Shown: positions 37,497 to 47,303 of the stretch, one piece after another
Layout of the letters: every line of letters begins with the position of its first letter
Position numbering within the stretch: the first letter of the stretch is position 1
From: Homoserinibacter sp. GY 40078
GTDB taxonomy: Bacteria > Actinomycetota > Actinomycetes > Actinomycetales > Microbacteriaceae
DNA: 64,000 bases
Reading direction: 5' to 3'
Assembly: GCF_008017545.1 (NCBI RefSeq)
Contig: NZ_VRTZ01000002.1
Span: 620,001-684,000 of the forward strand
Program-made: the position numbers and the translations under genes
The notes under the pieces: model-generated
Seen by the model: the letters and a program-made list of their open reading frames with translations, nothing else
What the model was told of the DNA's origin: nothing
Databases searched by the model: none

Positions 37497-38674
37497 CGGC
37501 CGCAGTCGTCTCCCGCCGGGACCTACCTCGTACGCGACCGCGTCGTACCCGGCTCGATCCGCACCCACGATCCGTGGGCGGTCGGTGGGTGATGCGGATC
37601 GCCTTCGCTGCTCCGACCGCGTTGGCGGCGGTGCTCGCGGAGATCGGCGGGGTGAGATCGCGCAAGACCCCGAACGACGAGCTCCTCGATCGCGTGTCGT
37701 CCATTTCGTGGAGCGAGGGCGGCGTCGACTGGATCGGCGAACTGTTCCCGCCTCTGACAGCCGGAATCGCCGTGCTGATCGGCTGGACCGGCCCCCTGGG
37801 TCTCGCCATGGTGGGGGCGGCGATCGGGGGACTCCTGCTGCAGCAGATGTCTCAGATCATGGTGCAACGACGCTTCCGGATCGCCCTCAGAATTCCGCTT
37901 CTGGCGGCCGTGGGCCTGAACCCCTTGTTCCCCTACAACGCGACGGAGAACTTGGGAGCGTTTCTCGGGATCGCGTTCTTCGGGGTCGGGATCGCGAACG
38001 CGGCCAGATTCTTGCTCTGGGGGCATACGCGCGGCGGATTCACCGCCGGGATCCTCTTCATGCTCGCAGTGCTCAGCGACCGCGCTGCGATCCTCTACGT
38101 GCTCTCAGCGCTTATCGCGGCTCCGTTCCTGTCCGAGAGCCGTCGGTTCGGCGCCAGAGCACGCTGGGCGAACGTGGTCGTCCTGGCGTATCCCTCGGCC
38201 GCCGCCATCGGGTCGGTGGTAGCGCTCCACACGATCTTCCTCGGCAGTCCGGTGCCCCCGCAGGTGGAGCGGGCGATCATCGGCGCGGGGGGTGTGCCGG
38301 CGTCCGTGGGGATTTCGGGGACGACAGAGGGCTACCTCCTGATCGCGACCGTGATCCTCGCCTGGGCGGCATCGTTGGTGCTGCGCCGACCGAGCGGAAT
38401 CCTCGTCTCCAGCCTGATCTTCGTGGCGGTTGAAGTCGGACTCGTCATCGGGTTGATTCCACCGAACTCGGTCGGCAACACCTATCTGCTGCTCGTCCTC
38501 ATGATGATCGCGCTCGTGCCGACCGCGAAGACGCGGACGACGGGCGTGCTGCTCGGCGTCCTCGGGATCGTGCTGAATGCGGTCGCCTGGATCACCGCGT
38601 TCGCGAATCCGATCAGCCGCGACTGGCTGATGGCGATCGTCGAAGGAGCGTCCCAGCTCGTCGGCGGAGGCTGA
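37493..38674 (+). CDS. Polytopic membrane protein coupled to the glycosyltransferase
   Basis: Encodes 393 residues. A basic, Arg-rich N-terminus of about 35 residues precedes roughly ten hydrophobic helices, with short loops such as L-W-G-H-T-R-G-G-F and L-F-P-Y-N-A-T-E-N. No recognisable catalytic motif. The size and many helices recall O-antigen polymerase or glycan-export partners, but I cannot assign a family. GTG start overlaps the glycosyltransferase stop by 4 bp, a strong sign that the two products work together. GC content and codon use look like the neighbours. Confidence 0.7.
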   Translation: MTAAVVSRRDLPRTRPRRTRLDPHPRSVGGRWVMRIAFAAPTALAAVLAEIGGVRSRKTPNDELLDRVSSISWSEGGVDWIGELFPPLTAGIAVLIGWTGPLGLAMVGAAIGGLLLQQMSQIMVQRRFRIALRIPLLAAVGLNPLFPYNATENLGAFLGIAFFGVGIANAARFLLWGHTRGGFTAGILFMLAVLSDRAAILYVLSALIAAPFLSESRRFGARARWANVVVLAYPSAAAIGSVVALHTIFLGSPVPPQVERAIIGAGGVPASVGISGTTEGYLLIATVILAWAASLVLRRPSGILVSSLIFVAVEVGLVIGLIPPNSVGNTYLLLVLMMIALVPTAKTRTTGVLLGVLGIVLNAVAWITAFANPISRDWLMAIVEGASQLVGGG

Positions 38675-38694
38675 GCCGCACCTTCGGATCGCTC

Positions 38695-38700
38695 TAGGAT
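38695..38700 (+). promoter_or_regulatory. -10 element for leaderless thrS
   Basis: TAGGAT ends exactly 6 nt before GTG 38707. Only 32 bp separate thrS from the preceding stop, and no ribosome site is seen. Confidence 0.5.
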
Positions 38701-38706
38701 CGTCTG

Positions 38707-40662
38707 GTGAGCGCACAGACCGGATTCGACCTCTTCCCCGATCGCGCCGTCATCGCCATCCGCGTGAACGGCGAGCTGAAGGACAAGGCGACCACGGTCA
38801 CGGAGACGGATTCGGTGGAGCCTGTCGAGGCCTCGTCCGCCGATGGGTTGTCGATCCTGCGCCACTCGACCGCGCACGTGCTCGCACAGGCGGTGCAGCG
38901 CATCAACCCCGAGGCCAAGCTCGGCATCGGACCGCCCGTGCAGGACGGCTTCTACTACGACTTCGACGTCGAGCAGGCCTTCGCTCCCGACGATCTGTCG
39001 GCCATCTCCAAGGAGATGGATCGCATCATCCGCTCGGGCCAGCGCTTCGTGCGTCGTGCGGTGACGGACGACGAGGCTCGCGCAGAGCTTGCGGGCGAGC
39101 CGTACAAGCTCGAGCTGATCGGCCTGAAGGGCGGCGCCGAGTCGGGATCCGACGGCGAGAGCGTCGAGGTCGGAGCGGGCGAGCTCACGATCTACGACAA
39201 CGTCGACCGCGACGGCAACGTCGTGTGGAAAGACCTCTGCCGCGGCCCCCACGTGCCCAACACGGGCGCTCTCGGCCACTACCGACTGATGCGTGTCGCC
39301 GCGGCGTACTGGCGCGGCTCCGAGAAGAACCCGCAGCTGCAGCGCATCTACGGGACGGCGTGGCCGAGTAAGGATGAGCTGCGCGCCTACCTGGAGCGGC
39401 TCGAAGAGGCGGCCAAGCGAGACCACCGCAAGCTCGGCCGAGAGCTCGATCTCTTCTCGTTCCCGGACGAGCTCGGATCCGGGCTCTCGGTGTGGCACCC
39501 GCGTGGCGGGATCGTCCGGATGGAGATGGAGCAGCACGCTCGTCGGCGCCACGTCGACGCTGGCTACACCTACGTCTATACGCCCCACATCACGAAGGAA
39601 GACCTCTTCATCACCTCGAACCACCTCGTCACCTACAAGGACGGCATGTTCCCGCCGATCCGGATGGACGAGGAGCGCGACGCCGAGGGCAACATCACGA
39701 AGGCCGGCCAGGACTACTACCTGAAGCCGATGAACTGCCCGATGCACATCCTCATCTACAAGGAGCGCGCGCGCAGCTACCGCGATCTGCCGATGCGGCT
39801 CGCCGAGAACGGCACCGTGTACCGCAACGAGCTCTCCGGCGCGCTCCACGGACTCACCCGCGTGCGCGGCTTCACTCAGGACGACTCGCACCTCTTCGTC
39901 ACCCCCGATCAGCTCGAAGAGGAGGCGACCAAGGTCCTCGAGTTCGTGATCTCGATGCTGCGCGACTTCGGCCTCGACGACTTCGAGCTCGAGCTCTCGA
40001 TGCGCGACGACGAGAAGTCGAAGTGGATCGGATCGGACGAGTTCTGGGAGTACTCGACCCAGGCGCTCCGGAACGTGGCGCAGGCGAGTGGGCTGAAGCT
40101 CACGGAGATGCCGGGGGAGGCCGCGTTCTACGGCCCGAAGATCGACCTGAAGACCCGCGACGCCATCGGGCGCACGTGGCAGCTCTCGACGGTCCAGGTC
40201 GACCCGAACCTCCCGGAGCGCTTCGAGTTGGAGTTCACCGACCGTGACGGCCAGAAGAAGCGGCCGATCATGATCCACCGCGCGCTGTTCGGCTCGATCG
40301 AGCGGTTCTTCGCAATCCTGCTCGAGCACTACGCCGGCGCCTTCCCGGTGTGGCTCGCTCCCGTCCAGGTGGTCGGCGTGCCGGTGGCAGAGGAGTTCGC
40401 CGACTACCTCGGCGAGGTGATCGATCGACTCCGCGCCGCGGGCGTCCGTGCCGAGCTCGACGCGAGCGATGAGCGGATGCAGAAGAAGATCCGCACCCAT
40501 ACCCTCATGAAGGTGCCGTTCCAGCTGATCGCCGGTGGCAACGACCGCGATGCGGGCACGGTGAGCTTCCGCTTCCGCGACGGCACGCAGGAGAACGGGG
40601 TTCCGATCGACGATGCGATCGATCGCATCCGAGAGGCCATCGAGACCCACGCGCAGGTCTGA
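38707..40662 (+). CDS. thrS: Threonine--tRNA ligase
   Basis: Encodes 651 residues. It charges tRNA-Thr. Domains in order: a short TGS-like N-terminus (1-40), the editing domain with H-S-T-A-H near residue 56 and D-L-C-R-G-P-H near 176, the class II catalytic core (motif 2 R-V-R-G-F-T-Q-D-D, motif 3 L-F-G-S-I-E-R-F), and an anticodon-binding domain with [10 protein letters not shown]. Predicted leaderless from GTG 38707, so no T-box leader is possible. Confidence 0.97.
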   Translation: MSAQTGFDLFPDRAVIAIRVNGELKDKATTVTETDSVEPVEASSADGLSILRHSTAHVLAQAVQRINPEAKLGIGPPVQDGFYYDFDVEQAFAPDDLSAISKEMDRIIRSGQRFVRRAVTDDEARAELAGEPYKLELIGLKGGAESGSDGESVEVGAGELTIYDNVDRDGNVVWKDLCRGPHVPNTGALGHYRLMRVAAAYWRGSEKNPQLQRIYGTAWPSKDELRAYLERLEEAAKRDHRKLGRELDLFSFPDELGSGLSVWHPRGGIVRMEMEQHARRRHVDAGYTYVYTPHITKEDLFITSNHLVTYKDGMFPPIRMDEERDAEGNITKAGQDYYLKPMNCPMHILIYKERARSYRDLPMRLAENGTVYRNELSGALHGLTRVRGFTQDDSHLFVTPDQLEEEATKVLEFVISMLRDFGLDDFELELSMRDDEKSKWIGSDEFWEYSTQALRNVAQASGLKLTEMPGEAAFYGPKIDLKTRDAIGRTWQLSTVQVDPNLPERFELEFTDRDGQKKRPIMIHRALFGSIERFFAILLEHYAGAFPVWLAPVQVVGVPVAEEFADYLGEVIDRLRAAGVRAELDASDERMQKKIRTHTLMKVPFQLIAGGNDRDAGTVSFRFRDGTQENGVPIDDAIDRIREAIETHAQV

Positions 40663-40747
40663 AGCAACGATCCTGCGCATGACGCAGTGATCTTGCGCGG
40701 CAAGCTCTAGCGAAGCGCGAGGAACGCGGGATACGCTCACGATCGGG

Positions 40748-40816
40748 CACCGGTGGACGAGCTGTTCTACCACCAAAAGGGGGGTGCCCGTTTCGCGGCA
40801 CCACCATCCCGGAAGG
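40748..40816 (+). promoter_or_regulatory. Structured leader before subtilase gene
   Basis: Within the 160-bp gap after thrS, GGTGG...CCACC (about 40752-40774) and GGTGCC...GGCACC (40783-40788 with 40797-40802) can form two hairpins, the second just before the ribosome site GGAAGG (40811-40816). They may affect mRNA stability or translation. A confident promoter is not visible; TACGCT near 40732 is a possible -10. Confidence 0.3.
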
Positions 40817-40822
40817 TCGGCC

Positions 40823-43800
40823 ATGCGCTCTCGTGGATTCGTTCTCGCCACTGTTCTCACCGCGTCTGCACTCGCGGCAGGACTCGTCGTCACACCGGCG
40901 TACGCCGCCGATCCGCGCGACTTCACCGCTGCACCGCTGGTAGCAGCGGATCCGCCGCAGGACAGCGCACGCACGGTGAGCGGCCAGCTGGCCGAAAGCG
41001 ATGCGAAGCTGCTCGCACGTTCCGACGCGACGCTCGTGCCGATCATGGTGAAGGTCGACGTGGACCCGGTCGCCTCCTACGCGGGCGGACTCGAGGGTTT
41101 CGCCGCCACGAGCCCCGAGGTCACGGGACGTCAGCTATCGCTCAAAGACCCCGCGGTCGCCCGGTACCTGGAGCATGTGAAGGCGGTACTCGCGAAGACC
41201 CAGGCCGACATCACCTCGAGAATCTCGTCGGCGAGCACGCTCAGCACGTTCCCCGTCGCATACGGCGGGCTCGCCATGATGGTGCGCGCACGGGACGCGA
41301 AGTCTGTGCTCGCGGTCCCGGGCGTTGCGGCGGTCCAGCAGAACTCGCTGCGTCACCTGCCCACCTCCGACACCGGCTCGTCGAGCAGCTGGGGTGCGTC
41401 CGTCTCCACCGCGGCGACCGGCTCGCACGGATCCAGTGGTCTCGACAATGACGCCAGCACCTTCATCGGCGCGGATGCCGTGTGGCCGTCGCTCGGCGGA
41501 CGGGACAAGGCAGGCAAGGGAGTCATCGTCGGTGTCATCGACAGCGGCATCTGGCCGGAGCACCCCATGCTCGTCGACAACGGCATCCCGCACCCCGCGG
41601 GTGGCCCCTGGGCGTGCGACTTCGGCGAGGGCGGCGACCCGTCGTTCACCTGCAACGACAAGCTGGTCGGCGCCTACGCGTTCCTCGACACCTACGCCGC
41701 ACTGAACGAGGTCGGCACCGAGGACTTCTGCTCCGACGCCGGGTGCTCCGCACGAGACTCGGACGGACACGGCACCCACACCGCGACGACCGCCGCGGGC
41801 AGCTACGTCGCATCTGCGCCGATCTTCGGGGTCGACCGCGGTCCCGTGAGTGGCATCGCTCCGGGTGCGTCGATCATCGCCTACCGCGCGCTGGGGCCGG
41901 AGGGCGGCTACACCTCCGACCTCCTGGCCGCCGTGCAGCAGACGATCCTCGACGGCGTGGACGTCATCAACTACTCCGTGAGCGGAAGCGGCTCGGTGTA
42001 CACCGATGCGGTGGAACTCGCCTTCCTCGACGCCTACGCGGCCGGGATCACGGTGAACGCATCCGCTGGAAACGACGGCCCAGGTGCATCCACCGCGAAC
42101 CACGCCGGGCCCTGGGTCACGACAGTCGCAGCGTCCACGTTCGACCGCGCCTTCTCCTCGACGCTCACTCTCACCGCGGCCGACGGCGCGACCTTCACCA
42201 AGTCGGGTGCGACACTCACGCAGGGCGTCGACGACGCCCCGGTCGTGCTCGCCCAGAACGTTCCCGGATACACGGGTGGGGCCACCTGCCTCACGCCGTT
42301 CACCGCGGGTTCGTTGACCGGACTGGTGGTGCTCTGCCAGCGCGGCACGAACGGTCGCGTCGAGAAGGGCTACAACGCGGTCCAGGGCGGCGCCGCGGGG
42401 ATGGTGCTGTACAACCCGACCGCGAGTGACGTCGAGACCGACAACCACTTCCTGCCGGCAATCCACCTCGAGGGACCGAACGACGAGATGCTCGCGTTCC
42501 TCGGCGCCCACTCCGACGTCTCCGCCACCTGGGCGGCAGGCGCTCCGACCCGCGCGCAGGGCGACGTCATGGCGGGCTTCAGCTCGCGTGGACCGATCGG
42601 CGAGTTCCTGAAGCCCGACGTCACCGCGCCGGGCGTGCAGATCCTCGCCGGCCACACTCCCGCCTCCACGGATCTCGCGACCGGTCCTCAGGGCGAGCTG
42701 TACCAGGCGATCGCAGGGACATCGATGTCGTCGCCACACGCTGCGGGCGTGTCCACGCTCGTGATCGCGGCTCACCCCTCGTGGAAGCCGGGACAGGTGA
42801 AGTCGGCCCTCATGACCTCGTCGTTGCAGGATGTGGTCAACGCCGACGGAAGCGATGCCGGGGTCTTCGACCGCGGTTCCGGCAGCATCCGCGCGAACCG
42901 TGCGATCTCGCCGACCCTGACCATCAGCGAGTCGGCCGCCGACTTCGCCGCCAGCGCGGCGAACCCGCTGGGGCGGCATGATCTGAACATCCCGAGCGTC
43001 TACATCGATCCGCTGCCTGGTGCCGCGGTGGTCACGCGCACATTGACCAACGTCTCGGGACGTACCCAGACGTTCTCCACCCGCACCTCCGCGGAGGGTG
43101 GCGTGAAGATCATCGTGACGCCGTCGAAGTTCACCATCCCGGCAGGCAAGTCGCGGACGGTGAAGATCGTGCTGAGCGGCGTGGATGCATCCGAGGGCTG
43201 GAACGAAGGCTCGATCACGTTCCGGCCGACACGGTCGGGAGTGACGCCCGTCGTGATGCCCGTCGCGGTGAACGTCGGCGAGGCGGACATTAGCCTCGCG
43301 CAGTCGTGCGCTCCCACCGAGATCACCCGCGGCGCGGCGAGCACGTGCACGGTGACCGCATCCAGCGGGCTCCCGGTTGATGTTCAGGCGAAGATCGACG
43401 TGGTGGCCAGCCCCTTGCTGAAGGTCACCTCGGTCACAGCGCCCGCGACCAAGAAGCCTCTGGGTGCGACGTGGACCGGCACGCTGAGCGCGGCGCTCCC
43501 ACCGACCGTCGATGCCGTCGACGCTGTGGATCCGGCGTCGACTCCGGGCGGCGGGTTCCTGCCGCTGTCCGACTTCGGGATCACCCCTGTGGCAGGCGTG
43601 GGCGATGAGAGCATCGTCAACTTCACGGTGCCGAGCTTCGTGTTCGGCGGCGAGGTCTACGACAGCATCGGCATCGTCTCGAACGGATACCTGGTGGTCG
43701 GAGGCGGCACGTCCGGCGATGTCGAGTACACGCCCCCGGCGTCGTTCCCTGATCCCGCGACCCCGAACAACGTGCTCGCTCCGTTCTGGACGGATCTCAA

Positions 43801-44227
43801 CCCCGATGCGGGCGGCGCGCTTCGTGTCGCGACGCTGAGCGACGGCGTCGACGACTACCTCGTCGCCGAGTGGCAGGATGTGCCGTCGTGGAGCGACGGA
43901 GGTACCAACTCCTTCCAGGTTTGGATCCTCTTGGGTGCGACCGAGAGCACGTGGTTCACCTACGGCGGGCCGTTGACGCCCGACTCCTCCGTCGGGTCCT
44001 TGACGGGCGCGGAGAACCGCACCGGAACGAGCGGCGTGACCGTCGACCCAGTCGACCCCGACCAGGCCTACACGGTGCTCACGAGCCCGCCCCAGGCGGG
44101 GGGAGCCGTCACGTTCGACTACACCGTCAAGGGCCTGCTCCGAGGGACGCATTCGACCGTCGCGACGCTGCGCTCGGACGCGCTCGACACAGTTCCGATC
44201 GAGCGGACCCGAATCCGGGTGAAGTGA
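40823..44227 (+). CDS. Secreted S8 family (subtilisin-like) serine protease
   Basis: Encodes 1134 residues. The signal peptide is about residues 1-31, cleaved after A-Y-A. An I9-type propeptide follows. The S8 domain has catalytic Asp240 (V-I-D-S-G-I-W), His316 (D-G-H-G-T-H) and Ser634 (G-T-S-M-S-S-P). A protease-associated insert lies between His and Ser (A-T-C-L-T-P-F through Y-N-A-V-Q-G-G-A-A-G). C-terminal parts are an Fn3-like domain (about 730-815) and a beta-rich region (about 900-1134) with V-S-N-G-Y-L and L-A-P-F-W-T-D-L-N-P. No LPxTG or membrane anchor, so it is released. GGAAGG six bases upstream fixes ATG 40823. Confidence 0.92.
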   Translation: MRSRGFVLATVLTASALAAGLVVTPAYAADPRDFTAAPLVAADPPQDSARTVSGQLAESDAKLLARSDATLVPIMVKVDVDPVASYAGGLEGFAATSPEVTGRQLSLKDPAVARYLEHVKAVLAKTQADITSRISSASTLSTFPVAYGGLAMMVRARDAKSVLAVPGVAAVQQNSLRHLPTSDTGSSSSWGASVSTAATGSHGSSGLDNDASTFIGADAVWPSLGGRDKAGKGVIVGVIDSGIWPEHPMLVDNGIPHPAGGPWACDFGEGGDPSFTCNDKLVGAYAFLDTYAALNEVGTEDFCSDAGCSARDSDGHGTHTATTAAGSYVASAPIFGVDRGPVSGIAPGASIIAYRALGPEGGYTSDLLAAVQQTILDGVDVINYSVSGSGSVYTDAVELAFLDAYAAGITVNASAGNDGPGASTANHAGPWVTTVAASTFDRAFSSTLTLTAADGATFTKSGATLTQGVDDAPVVLAQNVPGYTGGATCLTPFTAGSLTGLVVLCQRGTNGRVEKGYNAVQGGAAGMVLYNPTASDVETDNHFLPAIHLEGPNDEMLAFLGAHSDVSATWAAGAPTRAQGDVMAGFSSRGPIGEFLKPDVTAPGVQILAGHTPASTDLATGPQGELYQAIAGTSMSSPHAAGVSTLVIAAHPSWKPGQVKSALMTSSLQDVVNADGSDAGVFDRGSGSIRANRAISPTLTISESAADFAASAANPLGRHDLNIPSVYIDPLPGAAVVTRTLTNVSGRTQTFSTRTSAEGGVKIIVTPSKFTIPAGKSRTVKIVLSGVDASEGWNEGSITFRPTRSGVTPVVMPVAVNVGEADISLAQSCAPTEITRGAASTCTVTASSGLPVDVQAKIDVVASPLLKVTSVTAPATKKPLGATWTGTLSAALPPTVDAVDAVDPASTPGGGFLPLSDFGITPVAGVGDESIVNFTVPSFVFGGEVYDSIGIVSNGYLVVGGGTSGDVEYTPPASFPDPATPNNVLAPFWTDLNPDAGGALRVATLSDGVDDYLVAEWQDVPSWSDGGTNSFQVWILLGATESTWFTYGGPLTPDSSVGSLTGAENRTGTSGVTVDPVDPDQAYTVLTSPPQAGGAVTFDYTVKGLLRGTHSTVATLRSDALDTVPIERTRIRVK

Positions 44228-44269
44228 CGTGAGAGGGGCGTGCGGCCCGCATCGCTCGCCCCTCTCACG
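44228..44269 (+). terminator. Hairpin terminator after subtilase gene
   Basis: CGTGAGAGGGGCG (44228-44240) and CGCCCCTCTCACG (44257-44269) are an exact 13-bp inverted repeat with a 16-nt loop, starting next to the stop codon. No T-tract follows. It ends 4 bp before the -10 of the HIT gene and overlaps its expected -35 area. Confidence 0.75.
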
Positions 44270-44273
44270 CCGG

Positions 44274-44279
44274 TAACCT
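44274..44279 (+). promoter_or_regulatory. -10 element for leaderless HIT gene
   Basis: TAACCT ends 7 nt before ATG 44287, with no ribosome site in between, so a leaderless transcript is likely. Confidence 0.45.
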
Positions 44280-44286
44280 GAGAACG

Positions 44287-44850
44287 ATGGAGCAGGACTA
44301 CGACGGCACGGTCTACCCCGATGCAGAGCCCGCGAGCCGGTTCGCGGGGGTTCCCGACGGTTTCGCCCGTCTCTGGACGCCGCATCGGATCGCGTACATC
44401 GAGCGCGGTGCCGCTTCGAGTGATGGATGCGTGTTCTGCACCGCGCCGACGCTGAGCGACGAGGAAGCGCTCATCGTCCACCGCGGGCGCTCGGCATACG
44501 CGCTTCTCAATCTGTTCCCCTACAACTCCGGCCACCTTCTCGTGGTGCCGTATCGACACATCGCGACCTACGACGAGGCGAGCGCCGACGAGGTCGCCGA
44601 GATCGGTGAGATCACCCAGACGGCCATGCGGGTCGTGCGACGCACCTCGCGCTCCGATGGGTTCAACATCGGCATGAACCAGGGGGCGATCGCAGGAGCA
44701 GGCATCGCGGCGCACCTGCATCAGCACGTCGTGCCCCGGTGGGCAGCGGACGCGAACTTCTTCCCGATCATCGCGCAGACCAAGGCGCTTCCGAGACTTC
44801 TGGGCGAAGTGCGCGAAGAGATCGCCGCCGGGTGGCCCAGCGCCGTCTGA
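44287..44850 (+). CDS. HIT domain nucleotide hydrolase/phosphorylase
   Basis: Encodes 187 residues. The HIT catalytic motif is H-L-H-Q-H-V-V near residue 143. A zinc-type pair C-V-F-C lies near residue 45, followed by [10 protein letters not shown], as in Ap4A-phosphorylase-like actinobacterial HIT proteins. It probably splits dinucleoside polyphosphates or AMP conjugates. In related genomes this gene directly follows thrS; here the subtilase gene intervenes. Confidence 0.88.
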   Translation: MEQDYDGTVYPDAEPASRFAGVPDGFARLWTPHRIAYIERGAASSDGCVFCTAPTLSDEEALIVHRGRSAYALLNLFPYNSGHLLVVPYRHIATYDEASADEVAEIGEITQTAMRVVRRTSRSDGFNIGMNQGAIAGAGIAAHLHQHVVPRWAADANFFPIIAQTKALPRLLGEVREEIAAGWPSAV

Positions 44851-44934
44851 ATCCGTCGGATCGGAGAGCGAGCCACCGCGAGATCCGTGGCGTCACGCGG
44901 CGTCGCCGGGGAGCTCGCGGCACGCCCTGCGGCC

Positions 44935-44940
44935 TAAGAT
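44935..44940 (+). promoter_or_regulatory. -10 element for pdxS
   Basis: TAAGAT ends 8 nt before ATG 44949. No ribosome site is present, so the mRNA would have almost no leader. Confidence 0.4.
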
Positions 44941-44948
44941 GGTCGATC

Positions 44949-45863
44949 ATGAGCGACACCTCGACCTCCGCTTCCCCAGCACCCTCGATCGGCACCGATC
45001 GCGTCAAGCGCGGCCTCGCCGAGATGCTCAAGGGCGGGGTGATCATGGACGTCGTGACCGCGGAGCAGGCGCGGATCGCGGAAGACGCCGGTGCGGTGGC
45101 CGTGATGGCGTTGGAGCGCGTGCCCGCCGACATCCGCGCCCAGGGTGGCGTGGCCCGCATGAGCGACCCCGACCTGATCGACGAGATCATCGCGTCGGTC
45201 TCGATCCCCGTGATGGCGAAGGCGCGGATCGGGCACTTCGTCGAGGCGCAGGTGCTTCAGGCCCTCGGCGTCGACTACATCGACGAGTCCGAGGTGCTCT
45301 CTCCCGCGGACTACGTCAACCACATCGACAAGTGGGACTTCACGACCCCGTTCGTCTGCGGCGCGACGAACCTGGGTGAGGCCCTTCGCCGCATCACCGA
45401 GGGCGCAGCGATGATCCGCTCGAAGGGTGAGGCGGGAACCGGCGACGTGTCGGAGGCCACCAAGCACATCCGCACGATCACGTCCGAAATCAACGTGCTC
45501 CGTTCGAAGACCAAGGACGAGCTCTACGTGGCGGCCAAGGAGCTCCAAGCGCCCTACGAGCTCGTGGCTGAGATCGCCGAGACCGGCAAGCTTCCCGTGG
45601 TGTTGTTCACCGCCGGAGGCGTCGCGACGCCCGCCGACGCGGCCCTCATGATGCAGTTGGGCGCCGACGGGGTGTTCGTCGGATCCGGCATCTTCAAGTC
45701 GGGCGAACCCGCGAAGCGCGCCGCCGCGATCGTCAAGGCGACGACGTTCTTCGACGACCCGGCCGTCATCGCCCACGCCTCGCGCGGGCTGGGTGAGGCG
45801 ATGGTCGGCATCAACGTCGCCGATCTGGCCGCACCCCACCGCCTCGCCGAGCGTGGCTGGTAG
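44949..45863 (+). CDS. pdxS: Pyridoxal 5'-phosphate synthase lyase subunit PdxS
   Basis: Encodes 304 residues. A (beta/alpha)8 enzyme that builds PLP from ribose 5-phosphate, glyceraldehyde 3-phosphate and ammonia. Visible: G-G-V-I-M-D-V-V near residue 30, the Schiff-base Lys in [10 protein letters not shown], and phosphate-binding F-V-G-S-G-I-F near the end. Overlaps pdxT by 11 bp, which supplies the ammonia. The frame stays open upstream over the HIT gene but ATG 44949 gives the normal N-terminus. Confidence 0.97.
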   Translation: MSDTSTSASPAPSIGTDRVKRGLAEMLKGGVIMDVVTAEQARIAEDAGAVAVMALERVPADIRAQGGVARMSDPDLIDEIIASVSIPVMAKARIGHFVEAQVLQALGVDYIDESEVLSPADYVNHIDKWDFTTPFVCGATNLGEALRRITEGAAMIRSKGEAGTGDVSEATKHIRTITSEINVLRSKTKDELYVAAKELQAPYELVAEIAETGKLPVVLFTAGGVATPADAALMMQLGADGVFVGSGIFKSGEPAKRAAAIVKATTFFDDPAVIAHASRGLGEAMVGINVADLAAPHRLAERGW

Positions 45864-46452
45864 CGGCCCTCGGGTCGGAGTCCTCGCGCTCCAGGGCGAC
45901 GTGCGCGAGCACCTCGCCGTGCTCGGTTCGCTGGGTGCGGACGCGCGTGCAATACGGCGCCCCGCGGAGCTGGCGGAGGTCGACGGTCTCGTGATCCCGG
46001 GTGGCGAGTCGAGCGTCATCGACAAGCTGAGCCGGCTGTTCGGAATGGCCGAGCCGCTCCGTGAGCGCATCGCCGAAGGTATGCCCGTCTACGGCACGTG
46101 CGCGGGCCTCATCATGCTGGCCGACGCGGTGGTCGACGGGATCGCAGGGCAACAGAGCCTCGGCGGGCTCGACGTCGTGGTGCGACGGAACGCCTTCGGC
46201 AATCAGAACGACTCCTTCGAAACCGATATCGCAATTCCCGAACTCGGCGAGCCGTCGGTCCACGCGGTGTTCATCCGTGCTCCCGTGGTCGAGAGCGTCG
46301 GAGAGCGAGCGACGGTTCTTGCGGCGCTCGACGACGGTCGCATCGTCGCGGTGGAGCAGGGCAACCTGATGGGAACCTCGTTCCACCCGGAGGTCACGGG
46401 CGAGCACCGCTTCCACGAGCGGTTCCTCGATCGGGTCCGCGCGCGCCGCTGA
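45853..46452 (+). CDS. pdxT: Pyridoxal 5'-phosphate synthase glutaminase subunit PdxT
   Basis: Encodes 199 residues. Class I glutaminase that releases ammonia for PdxS. Visible: [10 protein letters not shown] at the start, P-G-G-E-S-S near residue 50, the nucleophile in Y-G-T-C-A-G-L, and the His-Glu pair in F-H-P-E. GTG 45853 overlaps the pdxS end by 11 bp, so translation is coupled. Confidence 0.96.
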   Translation: MAGSGPRVGVLALQGDVREHLAVLGSLGADARAIRRPAELAEVDGLVIPGGESSVIDKLSRLFGMAEPLRERIAEGMPVYGTCAGLIMLADAVVDGIAGQQSLGGLDVVVRRNAFGNQNDSFETDIAIPELGEPSVHAVFIRAPVVESVGERATVLAALDDGRIVAVEQGNLMGTSFHPEVTGEHRFHERFLDRVRARR

Positions 46453-46491
46453 CCGCGGTTCGGTTCCACGCCCTCGAATCCAGGGGCCCGT

Positions 46492-46497
46492 TAGACT
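46492..46497 (+). promoter_or_regulatory. -10 element for yebC-ruvC
   Basis: TAGACT fits the local -10 pattern; it leaves a leader of about 25 nt that includes the GAGAGGAG ribosome site (46515-46522) before GTG 46527. Confidence 0.4.
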
Positions 46498-46526
46498 GGC
46501 CGACGGATTTCTTCGAGAGGAGCACC

Positions 46527-47294
46527 GTGAGCGGGCATTCCAAGTGGGCGACGACCAAGCACAAGAAGGCGGTCATCGACGCACGCCGTGCGAAGTCGTT
46601 CGCCAAGCTCATCAAGAACATCGAGGTGGCCGCGAAGCTCGGCGGGGCGGATCTCGCGGGTAACCCGACCCTGTACGACGCCGTGCAGAAGGCGAAGAAG
46701 ACGTCCGTCCCGAACGACAACATCGACCGCGCGATCAAGCGTGGCGCGGGCATCTCGGGCGACTCGGTCGAGTACCAGAACATCATGTACGAGGCGTACG
46801 GTCCGAACGGCGTCGCCCTGTTGGTCGAATGTCTCACCGACAACCGAAACCGGGCGGCCGCAGAGGTGCGCACCGCACTCAGCCGCAACGGCGGCACGCT
46901 CGCCGACCCCGGTTCGGTGTCCTACAACTTCAGCCGCAAGGGCGTCATCTCGATCACGAAGGCCGACGGCATCAACGAGGACGCCATCCTCGAGGCCGTC
47001 ATGGAGTCGGGCGTCGAAGACGTCGTCGATCAGGGTGGCGGGTTCGAGGTCATCACCGACCCGAGCGAGCTGGTCGCCGCCCGGACCGCACTTCAGGACG
47101 CGGGACTCGACTACGACTCCGCGGAGGCGGAGTTCGTGCCGAATCTCCGGATCGAGGTCGATGCCGACGTCGCGCGCAAGGTCTTCCGGCTGATCGACGC
47201 GCTGGAGGACAGCGACGATGTGCAGAACGTCTTCAGCAACGTGGACATCTCCGCCGATGTCCAGGCCGAGCTCGACTCCGACTCCGAGGACTGA
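46527..47294 (+). CDS. YebC/PmpR family regulatory protein
   Basis: Encodes 255 residues and starts [13 protein letters not shown], the family hallmark, so GTG 46527 is firm (GAGAGGAG upstream). Contains [10 protein letters not shown] near residue 90. Known roles vary: transcription regulator of ruv or quorum genes in some bacteria, and translation factor easing polyproline stalls in recent work. Sits 9 bp before ruvC in the conserved yebC-ruvCAB operon. Confidence 0.94.
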   Translation: MSGHSKWATTKHKKAVIDARRAKSFAKLIKNIEVAAKLGGADLAGNPTLYDAVQKAKKTSVPNDNIDRAIKRGAGISGDSVEYQNIMYEAYGPNGVALLVECLTDNRNRAAAEVRTALSRNGGTLADPGSVSYNFSRKGVISITKADGINEDAILEAVMESGVEDVVDQGGGFEVITDPSELVAARTALQDAGLDYDSAEAEFVPNLRIEVDADVARKVFRLIDALEDSDDVQNVFSNVDISADVQAELDSDSED

Positions 47295-47303
47295 GCGGCG
47301 CGC

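Noticed and set aside
38675-38706. T-box leader before thrS
   Set aside because: Only 32 bp separate thrS from the upstream stop, and the -10 lies 6 nt before the start codon.
38482-41046. 854-codon open frame antisense across thrS
   Set aside because: Arg/Leu/Val-rich shadow of thrS spanning parts of three genes; no recognisable domain.
46453-46526. Riboswitch between pdxT and yebC
   Set aside because: Only about 70 bp, with a plain -10 and ribosome site; no matching structure seen.
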